Below are positions 16,291 to 26,646 of a stretch of DNA of 64,000 nucleotides, one piece after another. Position 1 is the first letter of the stretch; every line of letters begins with the position of its first letter. The notes beneath the pieces are model-generated. The model was not told where the DNA came from, made no database searches, and saw nothing but the letters and a program-made list of their open reading frames with translations. The stretch is from positions 1 to 64,000 of the forward strand of contig NZ_PVXQ01000008.1 of assembly GCF_002995745.1 (NCBI RefSeq), given 5' to 3'. The DNA is from Clostridium vincentii. GTDB lineage: Bacteria; Bacillota; Clostridia; Clostridiales; Clostridiaceae. The position numbers and the translations under genes were made by a program.

Positions 16291-18426
16291 ATGGGCTTAA
16301 ATAAAAACTCAACAGGTAGAAATATTTTAGCTTCAGATAAGGGGGTGAGTGGCAAGAAAGTAGAGTATGAAATCGCCTTAGCCGGAAATCCTAACGTGGG
16401 AAAAAGTACTGTATTTAATGCGCTTACTGGGCTTAATCAACATACAGGAAATTGGCCAGGAAAGACAGTAGGTAGTGCACAAGGGTATTATGAATACCAG
16501 GGTTCTAAAATAAAGGTTGTTGATTTACCAGGAACCTACTCTTTATTATCTAATTCAGAAGAAGAGGAAATAGCTAGAGACTATATATGCTTTAATAATC
16601 CTGATTTGGTTGTAGTTATAGCGGATGCTACAAATTTAGAAAGAAATCTAAATCTGTTTTTTCAAATAGCAGAAATTACAGAGAAGGTAATTCTTTGTGT
16701 AAATTTAATAGATGAGGCTAAGAAAAAAGATATTGTAATTGAATATAATGAAATTATACAACAAATCGGACATTGTGTAGTATTAGCAACTGCAAGAGAT
16801 AATATAGGAATTGAAGAATTGAAGGCTAAAGTGGATAGAGAAATAAAGGGCAAGAGAAGTTGCCTTAGCCATATTAAATATGATTTAGATATAGAAGAAG
16901 GAATTTATGCAATAAAAGATATTTTAAGGGCTGAATTATCCATAGATGATGCGAAACTTACATGGATAGCATTAAGATTTGTAGAGGGAAATAAAAATAT
17001 AGTTAATAGAATAAAAGAAAAATTATCTATACGTAATGAAATTATGCAAAAAGTAGAGGAGATTCAAGTTCAGATTAGCTCTAGAGAAAGGGAGAAGCCT
17101 GTAGAGGATGCAATTACTGAAACTTTAGTTAACACGGCTGAGGATATAGCTAGCAAAGTGGTAAAGAAAGGTAGCAAAGAAAGTAAAAAAAACGATTTAA
17201 ATACAAAGATAGATAAGATTTTAGTATCAAAGATAACAGGAATACCAATAATGATACTCTCCTTATTATTTATATTATGGGTGACTATTACTTTAGCCAA
17301 TTATCCGTCTCAATTATTAACAATTATTTTTAAAAGCATAGAAGAGTGGCTTAGGGTAGCATTTAGTTTAACTTCTATGCCAACTTGGGTTAATGGAATA
17401 TTATTGGATGGATTATATGTTACTGTAGCCTGGGTAATCGCAGTAATGCTACCCCCTATGGCAATATTTTTTCCAATGTTTACTTTACTTGAAGATTTAG
17501 GGTATCTACCAAGGATAGCCTTTAATTTAGATAACTGCTTTAAAAAAAGCTGCTCCTGTGGTAAGCAAGCTTTAACTATGTGCATGGGGTTAGGCTGCAA
17601 TGCAGCGGGAGTTGTTGGATGTAGAATAATTAATTCGCCAAGAGAAAAACTTATAGCTATAATAACAAATGTGTTTATGCCCTGTAATGGGAGATTTCCG
17701 ACTCTTATTGCTGTAGCGAGTATATTTATAGGTGGAAGTGTGCTTGGGGGAGCAAAGGGAGGATTAATATCAGCTTTAGCTGTAACCTGTATTATAATTT
17801 TAGGAGTATTTATGACCTTACTAACATCAAGAATATTGTCAAAGACAATATTAAAGGGAGTACAATCTGGATTTATTTTAGAATTGCCACCATATAGAAA
17901 ACCTCAAATACGAAAGGTATTAGTAAGATCTATATTCGATAGAACATTGTTTGTTCTAGGGCGAGCCATTTCAGTGGCAGCACCAGCGGGTATTGTTATA
18001 TGGATATTTGCAAACGTACAAGTAACAGGAGGCACCTTACTAAGCGTATGTGCAGAGTTTCTAACACCTTTTGCAGGGACTATTGGCTTAGATGGATATA
18101 TATTAATGGCATTTATTTTGGGATTTCCTGCTAATGAGATTGTTTTACCTATTATTATAATGAGCTATTTAAGAGCAGGTACAATTGTAGGAATGGACAG
18201 TTTGGCTGATTTAAAAGAACTATTGATCTCAAATGGATGGACATTACTGACAGCAATCAATATGATGATTTTATGCTTAATGCACTATCCATGCGGAACT
18301 ACATTATGGACTATTAAAAAGGAAACTGGAAGTTTTAAATGGACTGCTATAGCATTTATAATTCCAACTATTGCTGGAATAGGAATGTGTTTTATAATAA
18401 CTCAGATCTGGAGAATAGTTTTTTAA
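16291..18426 (+). CDS. feoB: Ferrous iron transport protein B
   Basis: 711 aa, inner-membrane Fe(II) transporter with a GTPase domain. G1 GNPNVGKST and G3 DLPGTYSL are near residues 32-80, and the G4 NLIDEA follows. A helical insertion leads to the membrane core with CMGLGCNAAG and the second gate half. Length is typical. RBS AGGAGGGGG. It forms an operon with feoA. Confidence 0.96.
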   Translation: MGLNKNSTGRNILASDKGVSGKKVEYEIALAGNPNVGKSTVFNALTGLNQHTGNWPGKTVGSAQGYYEYQGSKIKVVDLPGTYSLLSNSEEEEIARDYICFNNPDLVVVIADATNLERNLNLFFQIAEITEKVILCVNLIDEAKKKDIVIEYNEIIQQIGHCVVLATARDNIGIEELKAKVDREIKGKRSCLSHIKYDLDIEEGIYAIKDILRAELSIDDAKLTWIALRFVEGNKNIVNRIKEKLSIRNEIMQKVEEIQVQISSREREKPVEDAITETLVNTAEDIASKVVKKGSKESKKNDLNTKIDKILVSKITGIPIMILSLLFILWVTITLANYPSQLLTIIFKSIEEWLRVAFSLTSMPTWVNGILLDGLYVTVAWVIAVMLPPMAIFFPMFTLLEDLGYLPRIAFNLDNCFKKSCSCGKQALTMCMGLGCNAAGVVGCRIINSPREKLIAIITNVFMPCNGRFPTLIAVASIFIGGSVLGGAKGGLISALAVTCIIILGVFMTLLTSRILSKTILKGVQSGFILELPPYRKPQIRKVLVRSIFDRTLFVLGRAISVAAPAGIVIWIFANVQVTGGTLLSVCAEFLTPFAGTIGLDGYILMAFILGFPANEIVLPIIIMSYLRAGTIVGMDSLADLKELLISNGWTLLTAINMMILCLMHYPCGTTLWTIKKETGSFKWTAIAFIIPTIAGIGMCFIITQIWRIVF

Positions 18427-18533
18427 TTAATTAATAAAATGAGCAGTATAGAGATTATTTATTCTGCTTATTCTATTTATAATAAAGTTACTTTGTTATA
18501 ATTAAGATATTATAATAAAAGAGGATTGATATT

Positions 18534-19310
18534 ATGGACAATAAATATACCCTAATTACAGGGGGAACTGAAGGTATTGGACTTGAAATAGCCAAACTAT
18601 TTGCAAAGGATAAACATAATTTGTTTATTGTAGCAAGGAATAGGGATAAGCTAGAAGCAGCTAGGAATTTTTTAGAAAGAGAATATAAAATAATAGTCTT
18701 TATTTTAGATATAGATTTAACTGTGGATAACTCCTGTGAAAAGATATATGAATTTGTGGATAAAAATAATTTGATTGTGGATAATTTAATTAATAATGCT
18801 GGAATTGGGTCCTTTGGACTTTTTAATGAAGAGAAAGAGGGCTTTGAAGAGAAAATTATAAAAATAAATATAATATCATTAACCAAGTTAACCAAGCATT
18901 TTATAAAAGATATGATAAGAAGAGGTGAGGGTGGAATTCTTAATGTTGCTTCTACTGCAGCTTTTGTGTCAGGGCCAAAAATGGCTATGTATTATTCTAC
19001 TAAAGCTTATGTATTATCTTTAACTGAGTCTCTTCATGAAGAGGTCAAGGCTCTAGGCGTAAGGATAAGCTGTCTTTGTCCAGGTCCAGTTAAGACTAGT
19101 TTTCAAGAAAAGGCTGGAGTGAAAAAGTCTGAAAAGATGAAAAAGCTAATGATGTCACCAGAGGATGTAGCAAAGGCGGCCTATAAAGGCTTTAAGCATG
19201 GAAAGTGTATTGTAATTCCAGGATCCAAAAATAAGATATTAGTTTTAGGAAATAAGATTTTGCCAAGAGCTCTGGGAAGAAAGTTAGTAGCAATGAGCAA
19301 CAAGGGATAG
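18534..19310 (+). CDS. Short-chain dehydrogenase/reductase
   Basis: 258 aa NAD(P)-dependent oxidoreductase of classical SDR size. The cofactor motif TGGTEGIG is at about 9-16, NNAG near 88 and the catalytic Y-x3-K in YYSTKAYVLS near 158. The C-terminus is basic and hydrophobic as in the DltE/YqjQ-like subgroup. The substrate cannot be read from the sequence. It is 9 bp before the HAD gene and probably cotranscribed. Confidence 0.9.
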   Translation: MDNKYTLITGGTEGIGLEIAKLFAKDKHNLFIVARNRDKLEAARNFLEREYKIIVFILDIDLTVDNSCEKIYEFVDKNNLIVDNLINNAGIGSFGLFNEEKEGFEEKIIKINIISLTKLTKHFIKDMIRRGEGGILNVASTAAFVSGPKMAMYYSTKAYVLSLTESLHEEVKALGVRISCLCPGPVKTSFQEKAGVKKSEKMKKLMMSPEDVAKAAYKGFKHGKCIVIPGSKNKILVLGNKILPRALGRKLVAMSNKG

Positions 19311-19319
19311 GGGGATACA

Positions 19320-20138
19320 ATGGGAAATATTTTTGAAGGATATCTATTGGTATCAGATATGGATGGGACATTATTAAATAGTGAAAAAAGAATTTCAAAG
19401 AAAAACTTAAAGGCAATAGAGTATTTTGTTAATAAGGGAGGAAAATTTACAGTAGCCACAGGAAGAATGGTTCAATCTGTAGAATTGTTTATAGATCAAC
19501 TAAAAATAGAATTACCTACAATATTGCATAATGGTGCAAAGATATATGATTATAAAAATAATAAGATAATTTCACAATATACTATAGAAGAAGATAGGAA
19601 AGAGGCTTTTCGAAGAATAAAAGAGGACAAGCCTAATCTAGGAATCGAAATTTTTGCAGACGAAGTAGTTTATATATATAGAAACTGTGAGTTAACCAAG
19701 AGATATGAAAAACATAATTTTAATGTAGTATATAATATGCCAGAGGAAATTTGGGACAAAGAATGGCTAAAGGTATTACTAATTGGAGATAAAGAGGAAT
19801 TAGATGAATTAGAAAAAGAATATAAAGAGATATATGATACTGGAACTGTATTTAGAAGTGGATCTAATTATCTTGATGTAGTTTCTAATAATGTGTCAAA
19901 GGGTAAAGCTTTGAAAGAGTTGATAAAAATATATGATATAGATCCTAAAAAAGTTATAGCTGTCGGAGATAATATGAATGATATTGAAATGCTAGAGAGA
20001 GCTAGATATGGATTTTACATAAAAAATGGAGAAAAAAGAGCCTTAAAAAATGCTAAACATATAGCTCCTTCAAATGATGATAATCCCATGGATTATGTAG
20101 TTAAATGGATTGAAAATAATGTAATAAATAAAAATTAA
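19320..20138 (+). CDS. Cof-type HAD-IIB family phosphatase
   Basis: 272 aa. HAD motif I is at 14-20 (DMDGTLL); motif II is TVATGR near 45-50; motif IV is GDNMNDIEML near 221-230, with a K-G-K-A-L-K segment before it. The C2B cap lies between. Such proteins hydrolyse sugar phosphates, FMN or related metabolites. RBS AGGGGG; tight spacing with the SDR upstream. Confidence 0.92.
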   Translation: MGNIFEGYLLVSDMDGTLLNSEKRISKKNLKAIEYFVNKGGKFTVATGRMVQSVELFIDQLKIELPTILHNGAKIYDYKNNKIISQYTIEEDRKEAFRRIKEDKPNLGIEIFADEVVYIYRNCELTKRYEKHNFNVVYNMPEEIWDKEWLKVLLIGDKEELDELEKEYKEIYDTGTVFRSGSNYLDVVSNNVSKGKALKELIKIYDIDPKKVIAVGDNMNDIEMLERARYGFYIKNGEKRALKNAKHIAPSNDDNPMDYVVKWIENNVINKN

Positions 20139-20199
20139 ATATTGAATTTTTTGAGCCAATTTTACTAATACTAATTTTAAATTAGAAAGGAGTTTTAGT

Positions 20200-20730
20200 A
20201 TGAATTGGCTTGTATATTTAATCTTCAATTTTATTTTATATTCTTTTTTAGGATGGTGTTTAGAAGAGGGGTATTCATATTTTAAAACAGGACAGTTCAA
20301 GAAAGAGGGGTTTTTAATAGGAGTGTTTAAGCCTATGTATGGGGTTACTATAAGTGTTTTAATTTATACTTATTCTGTGCTTAAGGTTGAGGGATTATTA
20401 TTGATTTTTTGTTTTATTGTAGTTCCAACTACAGTGGAGTATATAAGTGGATATATATTAAAAAGGTTATTTTATAAAGAGTATTGGAATTATAAAGGGA
20501 TTAAATCTAATTTTCAAGGAATTATATGTTTAAAGTTTTCTTTGTATTGGAGCATCCTTACGTGCTTTGTTATTATTGTAATGCAACCAGTGGTAGAGAC
20601 AATATATATAAAATTCGTGAATTTTATATATTTTCTAACACCAATATTTATTATATATATAGTGATAGATTTTCTTATAACATTAAAGTTGTTGAGTTAT
20701 AAAAGGACTATGTATATAAATAAATTGTAA
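20200..20730 (+). CDS. Putative membrane protein, ABC_trans_CmpB family
   Basis: 176 aa with about four to five membrane helices. The start FILYSFLGWCLEEGYSYF and the GVFKPMYG motif are those of the CmpB-like (PF06541) membrane proteins, common in Clostridia and of unknown function. RBS AGAAAGGAG. A bidirectional terminator follows. Confidence 0.8.
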   Translation: MNWLVYLIFNFILYSFLGWCLEEGYSYFKTGQFKKEGFLIGVFKPMYGVTISVLIYTYSVLKVEGLLLIFCFIVVPTTVEYISGYILKRLFYKEYWNYKGIKSNFQGIICLKFSLYWSILTCFVIIVMQPVVETIYIKFVNFIYFLTPIFIIYIVIDFLITLKLLSYKRTMYINKL

Positions 20731-20733
20731 AAT

Positions 20734-20780
20734 ATTAGCTCCTCAAAAGATAAAAATCTTATTTGAGGAGCTAATGTTTT
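20734..20780. terminator. Bidirectional terminator
   Basis: The perfect stem ATTAGCTCCTCAAA/TTTGAGGAGCTAAT with T runs on both strands serves the plus-strand CmpB-like gene and the minus-strand PHP gene. Confidence 0.9.
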
Positions 20781-21508
20781 TAGAGGTCTAAAAGTCTTCC
20801 CTTGCTTTTTAGATGAGGGATTAATTTTTCTGGGTCATTCATAATTAAGTCTTCAGGGAAATTAATAGACTTAAGCATTTCTATAGAACTATCAAAGTTA
20901 CCAATAGCAAAGCATATATGAGCATCAGAAGTTAAGATTATTTTAGTGCCATATTTCATGCAAAGCTTAGCAATTTTAGTACAGGTAATAGCACTACCGT
21001 TTCTAGAAACTCCCAACATAGAGGAATTATTTATTTCTATCATAATATTTTTCTCTTTAGCCTTTTTAACTAAGGCTTCATAATCAAACTCATAGCTAGG
21101 ATTACCTAAATGTCCTAATATTTCAACTTCTTTATTATTATCTACAGCATTTAGGATAGCTTTTGTATTTTCCTCTAAGGATTTAGAAGGAAATAGAGGT
21201 TCATGTAGGGATGCTATCATATAATCTATAGATTTTCTTTCATCTTTAGGTATATCAATAGTTCCAGCTACATCTAGAACATTAACTTCACAACCTCTTA
21301 AAATAGTAACTCCATTAATTTCACGAGGAATAACTCGTAAATTCCCAAAATACCATATATGTGGAGCATTAGGCATAGCAGGCCCATGATCTGAAGTCCC
21401 AAGAACCTTAAGTCCTTTTTTAGCACAAAAGTCTACATTTTCTAAAAGTGTTGAATAAGCGTGGCCACTTACAATTGTATGTGTGTGTAAATCTGATGAA
21501 TAATTCAT
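20780..21508 (-). CDS. PHP-domain phosphatase (YcdX-like)
   Basis: 242 aa from the ATG at 21508 with AAAGGAGG upstream; a longer frame to 21556 lacks an RBS. Metal ligands are seen in SDLHTHTIVSGHAYST, TSDHGPAMPNAP, ASLHEPLFP, LGHLGNP and LTSDAHICFAIG, the full PHP set. Homologues hydrolyse phosphate esters with three metal ions. It is monocistronic. Confidence 0.9.
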   Translation of the reverse strand: MNYSSDLHTHTIVSGHAYSTLLENVDFCAKKGLKVLGTSDHGPAMPNAPHIWYFGNLRVIPREINGVTILRGCEVNVLDVAGTIDIPKDERKSIDYMIASLHEPLFPSKSLEENTKAILNAVDNNKEVEILGHLGNPSYEFDYEALVKKAKEKNIMIEINNSSMLGVSRNGSAITCTKIAKLCMKYGTKIILTSDAHICFAIGNFDSSIEMLKSINFPEDLIMNDPEKLIPHLKSKGRLLDL

Positions 21509-21621
21509 GAAAGCCTCCTTTAAAAAATTTTTTTCTCTATACTTAGTATAATCCACCTATGTTAAATAATCCAATAATCATTCAATGGATTTTATTTCAT
21601 ATAAAATTTTAATGTTTTATC

Positions 21622-21832
21622 TTGACAGTAAATAATCAATAAACTATTATAATAGGTAGGTAAAATTATTAATAAAGTAAAGATACACTTTAACTTGGTC
21701 CCGTGAGGCCAGAAGGAGTCTGCAACTATGGAGAATTTTAAAGCTAATAGCATAGCTTTGTCTATGAAGAAATTTAAAAACAAGAATTATAATAGGGTAA
21801 TGAGGAGACCAGTCTTTCTGTCGTCTTTTTAG
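21622..21832 (+). promoter_or_regulatory. PyrR-type attenuator leader of carAB
   Basis: Promoter TTGACA (21622-21627), 17 bp, TATTAT (21645-21650). The leader RNA carries the PyrR-binding loop TTTAACTTGGTCCCGTGAGG and CCAGAAGGAG (about 21689-21718). An intrinsic terminator follows (AGACCAG pairing with CTG-GTCT, about 21806-21825, then T run). High UMP would stabilise the binding loop and permit termination. Confidence 0.82.
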
Positions 21833-21908
21833 TATCCTTTTTTTTATAATCATTTAGTAGATTTTAAAGTGTATTTTGTTTAAATATAAATATTGAGGAG
21901 GGCTAAAC

Positions 21909-22958
21909 ATGAAAGCAAAACTTATTTTAGAGAATGGAATGGTTTTTGAAGGTACAGCCTTTGGATACCTAAAAGATAGCGTTGGGGAAGTTGTATTTAC
22001 AACAGGTATGACTGGATATCAAGAAGTCCTAACAGATCCATCCTATTACGGACAAATAGTAACTATGACATATCCTTTAATAGGAAACTACGGAATAAAC
22101 CTTGAGGATGTAGAATCAGATGGTCCAAAGGTAAGTGGATTTATAGTAAGGGAAAAATGTAATTTACCAAATAATTTCAGATGCGAATTAGAGCTAGATG
22201 ATTACTTAAAGCAAAATAAGATAATTGGTCTTGAAGGTATAGATACTAGAGCACTTACAAAAGTACTAAGAAATAAAGGTACAATGAGGGGTATTATAGA
22301 TATAGACGAGATGGATGAAGAAGATATTAAGGATAAAATAGAAGGATTTACAAATGTAGACGCAGTTAAAAATGTTACAACTAAGAATGTACATATAATA
22401 GAAGGAACAGGAAAGCATGTCGCTGTACTAGATTTTGGAATAAAAAATAATATTATAAGATGTTTAAAAAAGAGAAATTGTAAATTAACAATATTTCCTG
22501 CAGATGCAACCGTTGAGGAAGTATTAGCAATTAATCCTGATTTAGTATTCTTATCAAATGGTCCTGGAGACCCTGAAGATATACCTAATGTAATAGAAAA
22601 TATTAAGAAAATTGCAGTGAAAAAACCTTTAGTTGGTATATGTTTAGGGCATCAACTTTTAGCATTGGCATTAGGAGGTACAACTACAAAGTTAAAGTTT
22701 GGACATAGAGGTTGTAATCATCCGGTTAAGGATTTGCATACAAATAAGGTTACAATAACATCTCAAAACCATGGTTATGTGGTAGAAACAGTACCTCAGG
22801 ATGTAGAGGTAACTCATATTAATATAAATGATGGAACTATAGAAGGATTAAAGCATAAGACTTTACCTATATTCTCAGTTCAATTCCATCCAGAAGCATC
22901 TTCTGGACCACAGGACAGCGAATATATTTTTGACAAATTCATGGAATATTCATTATAG
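21909..22958 (+). CDS. carA: Carbamoyl-phosphate synthase small subunit
   Basis: 349 aa glutamine amidotransferase subunit. The N-terminal CPSase domain (FTTGMTGYQEVLTDPSY) is followed by a class I GATase domain with nucleophile Cys in GICLGHQLLA near 247 and catalytic HPE in FHPEASS near 331. It supplies ammonia to CarB for carbamoyl phosphate, used for pyrimidines and arginine; the PyrR-type leader points to pyrimidine control. RBS GAGGAGGG. Confidence 0.97.
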   Translation: MKAKLILENGMVFEGTAFGYLKDSVGEVVFTTGMTGYQEVLTDPSYYGQIVTMTYPLIGNYGINLEDVESDGPKVSGFIVREKCNLPNNFRCELELDDYLKQNKIIGLEGIDTRALTKVLRNKGTMRGIIDIDEMDEEDIKDKIEGFTNVDAVKNVTTKNVHIIEGTGKHVAVLDFGIKNNIIRCLKKRNCKLTIFPADATVEEVLAINPDLVFLSNGPGDPEDIPNVIENIKKIAVKKPLVGICLGHQLLALALGGTTTKLKFGHRGCNHPVKDLHTNKVTITSQNHGYVVETVPQDVEVTHININDGTIEGLKHKTLPIFSVQFHPEASSGPQDSEYIFDKFMEYSL

Positions 22959-22970
22959 GAGGGTTAAGAT

Positions 22971-25900
22971 ATGCCATTAAATAAAGATATTAAAAAGGTT
23001 TTAGTTATAGGATCAGGTCCTATTATAATAGGGCAAGCAGCAGAGTTTGATTACTCAGGGACTCAAGCTTGTCAAGCACTTAGGGAAGAGGGTATAGAAG
23101 TAGTACTCGTAAACTCTAACCCAGCAACAATAATGACAGATAAAGAAGTGGCAGATAAAGTTTATTTAGAGCCACTAACAGTGGAATTCGTTGAGAAGGT
23201 AATAGCTAAGGAAAAACCAGATAGCTTGCTTGCTGGAATGGGAGGTCAAACAGGACTTAATCTTGCTGTAGAATTGCATGATGCTGGAATATTAGATAAG
23301 TATAATGTAAAAGTAATAGGTACTTCAATTGCTTCAATTAAAGAAGGTGAAGACAGAGAATTATTCAGAAATATGATGCACAGAATAAAAGAACCTGTAA
23401 TCAATTCTGAAATAGTTACCCAAATGCAACCAGGTTTAGATTTTGCTGAGAAGATTGGTTACCCAGTAATAGTTAGACCTGCATATACACTAGGAGGAAC
23501 TGGCGGAGGAATTGCTGAGACTAAAGAAGAATTAGAAGAAATATTAGAATCAGGATTACAATTAAGCACAATAGGTCAAGTTCTTCTTGAAAAATCAGTT
23601 AAGGGTTGGAAAGAAATAGAATATGAAGTAATGAGAGATTCTTATGGTAACTGTATAACTGTATGTAATATGGAAAATATTGATCCAGTTGGAATACATA
23701 CAGGAGATAGCATAGTTGTAGCACCTTCTCAAACTTTATCAGATAAGGAATACCAAATGCTAAGAACTTCATCAATACATATTATAAATTCAGTAAAAAT
23801 AGAGGGTGGATGTAATGTACAGTTTGCTTTAAATCCAAATTCCTTTGAATATGCAGTAATTGAAATAAATCCAAGAGTCTCTAGGAGTTCAGCTTTAGCA
23901 TCAAAGGCAACAGGATATCCAATAGCAAAATTAGCTGCAAAGATATCATTAGGATATGGTTTAGATGAAATAAAAAATGCAGTAACACAAAAGACGTATG
24001 CATGTTTTGAACCTTCTTTAGATTATGTTGTATGTAAAATACCTAAGTGGCCATTTGATAAGTTCTTTGGAGCAAATAGAGCACTAGGAACAAAGATGAT
24101 GGCAACTGGTGAGATAATGGCTATAGGGTCTAATTTTGAGCAAGCACTTCTTAAGGGAATAAGAAGTTTGGAAATAGGAAAATATTCTCTAGAACATAAA
24201 AAGTTTGAATCATTAAGCATGACAGAATTGAAGAAAAGAGTAGTCACTCCTGATGATGAAAGACTTTTTGCTCTAGCCGAAATGTTAAGAAGAAATTATA
24301 GAGTAGATAAAATTTCTAAGATTACAGGAATAGATATATTCTTCATAGAAAAGATTAGATGGATTGTAGATGAGGAAGAAAAATTAAAGTTAAGTAAAAT
24401 TGGAGATTTAGATAAAGAATGGCTACATAAGCTTAAGAAAAAAGGCTTTTCAGATAAAGCTTTAGCTGATATGCTAAAGGTTTGTCCAGAGGATATATAT
24501 AGATTAAGAGATATATGGAACATAAAACCTTCGTATAAAATGGTTGATACATGCGCAGGAGAATTCGAAGCATTATCACCATATTACTACTCAACCTATG
24601 ATCAATACGATGAAGTAGAAGTTTCGGATAAAAAGAAGGTTATAGTTTTAGGTTCGGGTCCAATAAGAATTGGTCAAGGAATAGAATTTGATTATGCATC
24701 AGTACATTGTGTATTAGCATTAAAGAAGTTAGGAATTGAAACTATTATTATTAATAATAATCCTGAAACTGTAAGTACAGATTTTAATATATCGGATAAG
24801 CTATATTTTGAGCCGTTAACAGAGGAAGACGTATTAAATATAATAGAAAAAGAGAAGCCAGATGGAGTTATACTTCAATTTGGCGGACAAACAGCAATTA
24901 AGCTTGCGAATTTCTTAAAAGAAAAGAATATACTAACATTAGGAACAACAGCAGATCAAATTGATTTAGCTGAAAATAGAGAAAAATTCGATGCTTTACT
25001 TGAAGAACTTGATATAGCAAGACCTAAAGGAAAGGGCGTTTGGTCTGTAGCGGAGGGTTTACAAGAAGCTGGAAGATTACAGTTTCCAGTGCTTGTTAGA
25101 CCTTCCTATGTAATTGGTGGTCAAGGAATGGAAATAACTCATGATGCGGATGAATTAACTTACTACTTAAAAAATGCTTTTGATAAGGACTCTAAGAATC
25201 CAATCCTTATAGACAAGTATTTAATGGGTAGAGAAATAGAAGTAGATGCAATTTCTGATGGAGAAAACATATTAATTCCAGGAATAATGGAACACTTAGA
25301 GAGGGCAGGAGTCCATTCTGGTGATAGTGTAACTATGTATCCAAGTCAAAATATAAGTGATGAGATAAAAGCAAAGGTACTACAATACACCAGAAAATTG
25401 GCTATAGCAATAGGTATAAAGGGAATGATTAACATTCAATTTATAGAATTTGAAGGACAACTTTACGTAATTGAGGTTAACCCAAGAGCATCAAGAACAG
25501 TGCCATATATAAGCAAGGTAAGTAAGGTCCCAATAGTAGAGTTGGCTACAAAGGTAATGTTAGGTGCAAAAATAACAGACCTAGGATATGGTGTTGATGT
25601 GTATAAAGAACCAAAATTAGTGTCAGTAAAGGTACCTGTATTCTCAACACAAAAGTTACCAAATGTAGAAGTCTCTCTAGGGCCAGAAATGAGATCAACA
25701 GGAGAAGTGCTAGGAGTAGGTAGGAATGTTAAGGAAGCTTTATATAAGGGTTTTGTAGCGGCGGGAATGATGCCTGGAAAGGGAGATATCTTAGCTACAA
25801 TTGATAAGCATAATAAAGAAGAATTTTTACCAATGGCAATTGCACTTTCAAAGTTAGGATATAAATTTGTAGCTACTGAAGGTACATGTGAATTTCTTCT

Positions 25901-26174
25901 TGAAGCAGGAGTAGAAGCTAGAATGGTAAGAAGACTTGGAGAAGAAAGGCCTAATATATTAGATGTAATAAAGAATCAAGAGGTTGATTTAGTAGTTAAT
26001 ACTCCAACTAAAGCTAATAACTCAAAGAGAGATGGCTTCTTAATAAGAAGAGCGGCTGTTGAAAGGAATATTGGAATTATTACATCTTTAGATACTTTAA
26101 GAGCTATAGTGGATGTAAAAGCTGCCGGGCTAGAAAGTGAGAAAGATTTAGAAGTATTTAATATAGCAGAATAA
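22971..26174 (+). CDS. carB: Carbamoyl-phosphate synthase large subunit
   Basis: 1067 aa, full length. Two homologous ATP-grasp halves ([20 protein letters not shown] near 11 and [20 protein letters not shown] near 558) and a C-terminal MGS-like regulatory domain (about 930-1067). It lies 12 bp after carA and is followed by a terminator. Confidence 0.97.
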   Translation: MPLNKDIKKVLVIGSGPIIIGQAAEFDYSGTQACQALREEGIEVVLVNSNPATIMTDKEVADKVYLEPLTVEFVEKVIAKEKPDSLLAGMGGQTGLNLAVELHDAGILDKYNVKVIGTSIASIKEGEDRELFRNMMHRIKEPVINSEIVTQMQPGLDFAEKIGYPVIVRPAYTLGGTGGGIAETKEELEEILESGLQLSTIGQVLLEKSVKGWKEIEYEVMRDSYGNCITVCNMENIDPVGIHTGDSIVVAPSQTLSDKEYQMLRTSSIHIINSVKIEGGCNVQFALNPNSFEYAVIEINPRVSRSSALASKATGYPIAKLAAKISLGYGLDEIKNAVTQKTYACFEPSLDYVVCKIPKWPFDKFFGANRALGTKMMATGEIMAIGSNFEQALLKGIRSLEIGKYSLEHKKFESLSMTELKKRVVTPDDERLFALAEMLRRNYRVDKISKITGIDIFFIEKIRWIVDEEEKLKLSKIGDLDKEWLHKLKKKGFSDKALADMLKVCPEDIYRLRDIWNIKPSYKMVDTCAGEFEALSPYYYSTYDQYDEVEVSDKKKVIVLGSGPIRIGQGIEFDYASVHCVLALKKLGIETIIINNNPETVSTDFNISDKLYFEPLTEEDVLNIIEKEKPDGVILQFGGQTAIKLANFLKEKNILTLGTTADQIDLAENREKFDALLEELDIARPKGKGVWSVAEGLQEAGRLQFPVLVRPSYVIGGQGMEITHDADELTYYLKNAFDKDSKNPILIDKYLMGREIEVDAISDGENILIPGIMEHLERAGVHSGDSVTMYPSQNISDEIKAKVLQYTRKLAIAIGIKGMINIQFIEFEGQLYVIEVNPRASRTVPYISKVSKVPIVELATKVMLGAKITDLGYGVDVYKEPKLVSVKVPVFSTQKLPNVEVSLGPEMRSTGEVLGVGRNVKEALYKGFVAAGMMPGKGDILATIDKHNKEEFLPMAIALSKLGYKFVATEGTCEFLLEAGVEARMVRRLGEERPNILDVIKNQEVDLVVNTPTKANNSKRDGFLIRRAAVERNIGIITSLDTLRAIVDVKAAGLESEKDLEVFNIAE

Positions 26175-26222
26175 TTACACCGAAGGCGCGTAGGGACAGA
26201 AATAGGTAGTAAGAATAAAATT

Positions 26223-26277
26223 GAACTTATAATATAGATAATGTAAAAATAATCTATTATTATAGGTTCTTTTTTTA
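26223..26277 (+). terminator. Terminator after carB
   Basis: A long imperfect A/T-rich stem (GAACTTATAATATAGAT with ATCTATTATTATAGGTTC) is followed by seven T. Confidence 0.75.
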
Positions 26278-26284
26278 TAATGTA

Positions 26285-26335
26285 TTGACATGAGAACATA
26301 GGTTTGTATATAATGAGCCTATAGAACAAATGTTT
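26285..26335 (+). promoter_or_regulatory. Promoter with two SOS-like boxes
   Basis: TTGACA (26285-26290), 18 bp, TATAAT (26309-26314). GAACATAGGTTT (26294-26305) lies in the spacer and GAACAAATGTTT (26324-26335) just after the -10. Both match the Gram-positive LexA palindrome GAAC-N4-GTTC with one or two mismatches. This predicts LexA repression of the small gene downstream. Confidence 0.7.
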
Positions 26336-26351
26336 GCATGGAGGCTAAAAT

Positions 26352-26612
26352 ATGAAAAACAATGATGTATTTGTAAAATTAAATTTAAAGAATATTGGAG
26401 AAGTGAGAAGTCTTATTGTAGATAAGGGTGGCTCAGAGGAATGTAATAATGGAAGGTACATGATCTGTGCTGGTAAGTATGACAAAACTGGTTGGACTAT
26501 AGTTTTTAAGGCGAAAAATTATAAAGAAGCAGAATACATAATTGAAAATACCCCTTTTAATAAAAGGACATATTCCCCAGAAATAATGATAAAAGAAAAA
26601 ATAGTATGTTAA
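26352..26612 (+). CDS. Small conserved-looking protein, probably SOS-induced
   Basis: 86 aa, no recognised domain. The sequence alternates short strands and helices (VFVKLNLKNIGEVRSLIVD; WTIVFKAKNYKEAEYII), with no signal peptide or membrane segment. RBS GGAGGC. Its promoter carries two LexA-like boxes, so a DNA-damage role is possible. A terminator follows at once, so it is monocistronic. Confidence 0.75.
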   Translation: MKNNDVFVKLNLKNIGEVRSLIVDKGGSEECNNGRYMICAGKYDKTGWTIVFKAKNYKEAEYIIENTPFNKRTYSPEIMIKEKIVC

Positions 26613-26617
26613 TAAAA

Positions 26618-26646
26618 AAAGAGTGAATAAATCACTCTTTTTATAG
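26618..26646. terminator. Bidirectional terminator
   Basis: The stem AAAGAGTGA/TCACTCTTT is flanked by A and T runs. It serves the small gene and the convergent HD-GYP gene. Confidence 0.88.

Noticed and set aside
20070..20300. Minus-strand 76-aa frame across the HAD/CmpB junction
   Set aside because: Overlaps two well supported plus-strand genes and has no RBS.
21592..21853. Two minus-strand small ORFs before carA
   Set aside because: They lie in the PyrR leader and have no RBS; the leader structure explains the sequence.
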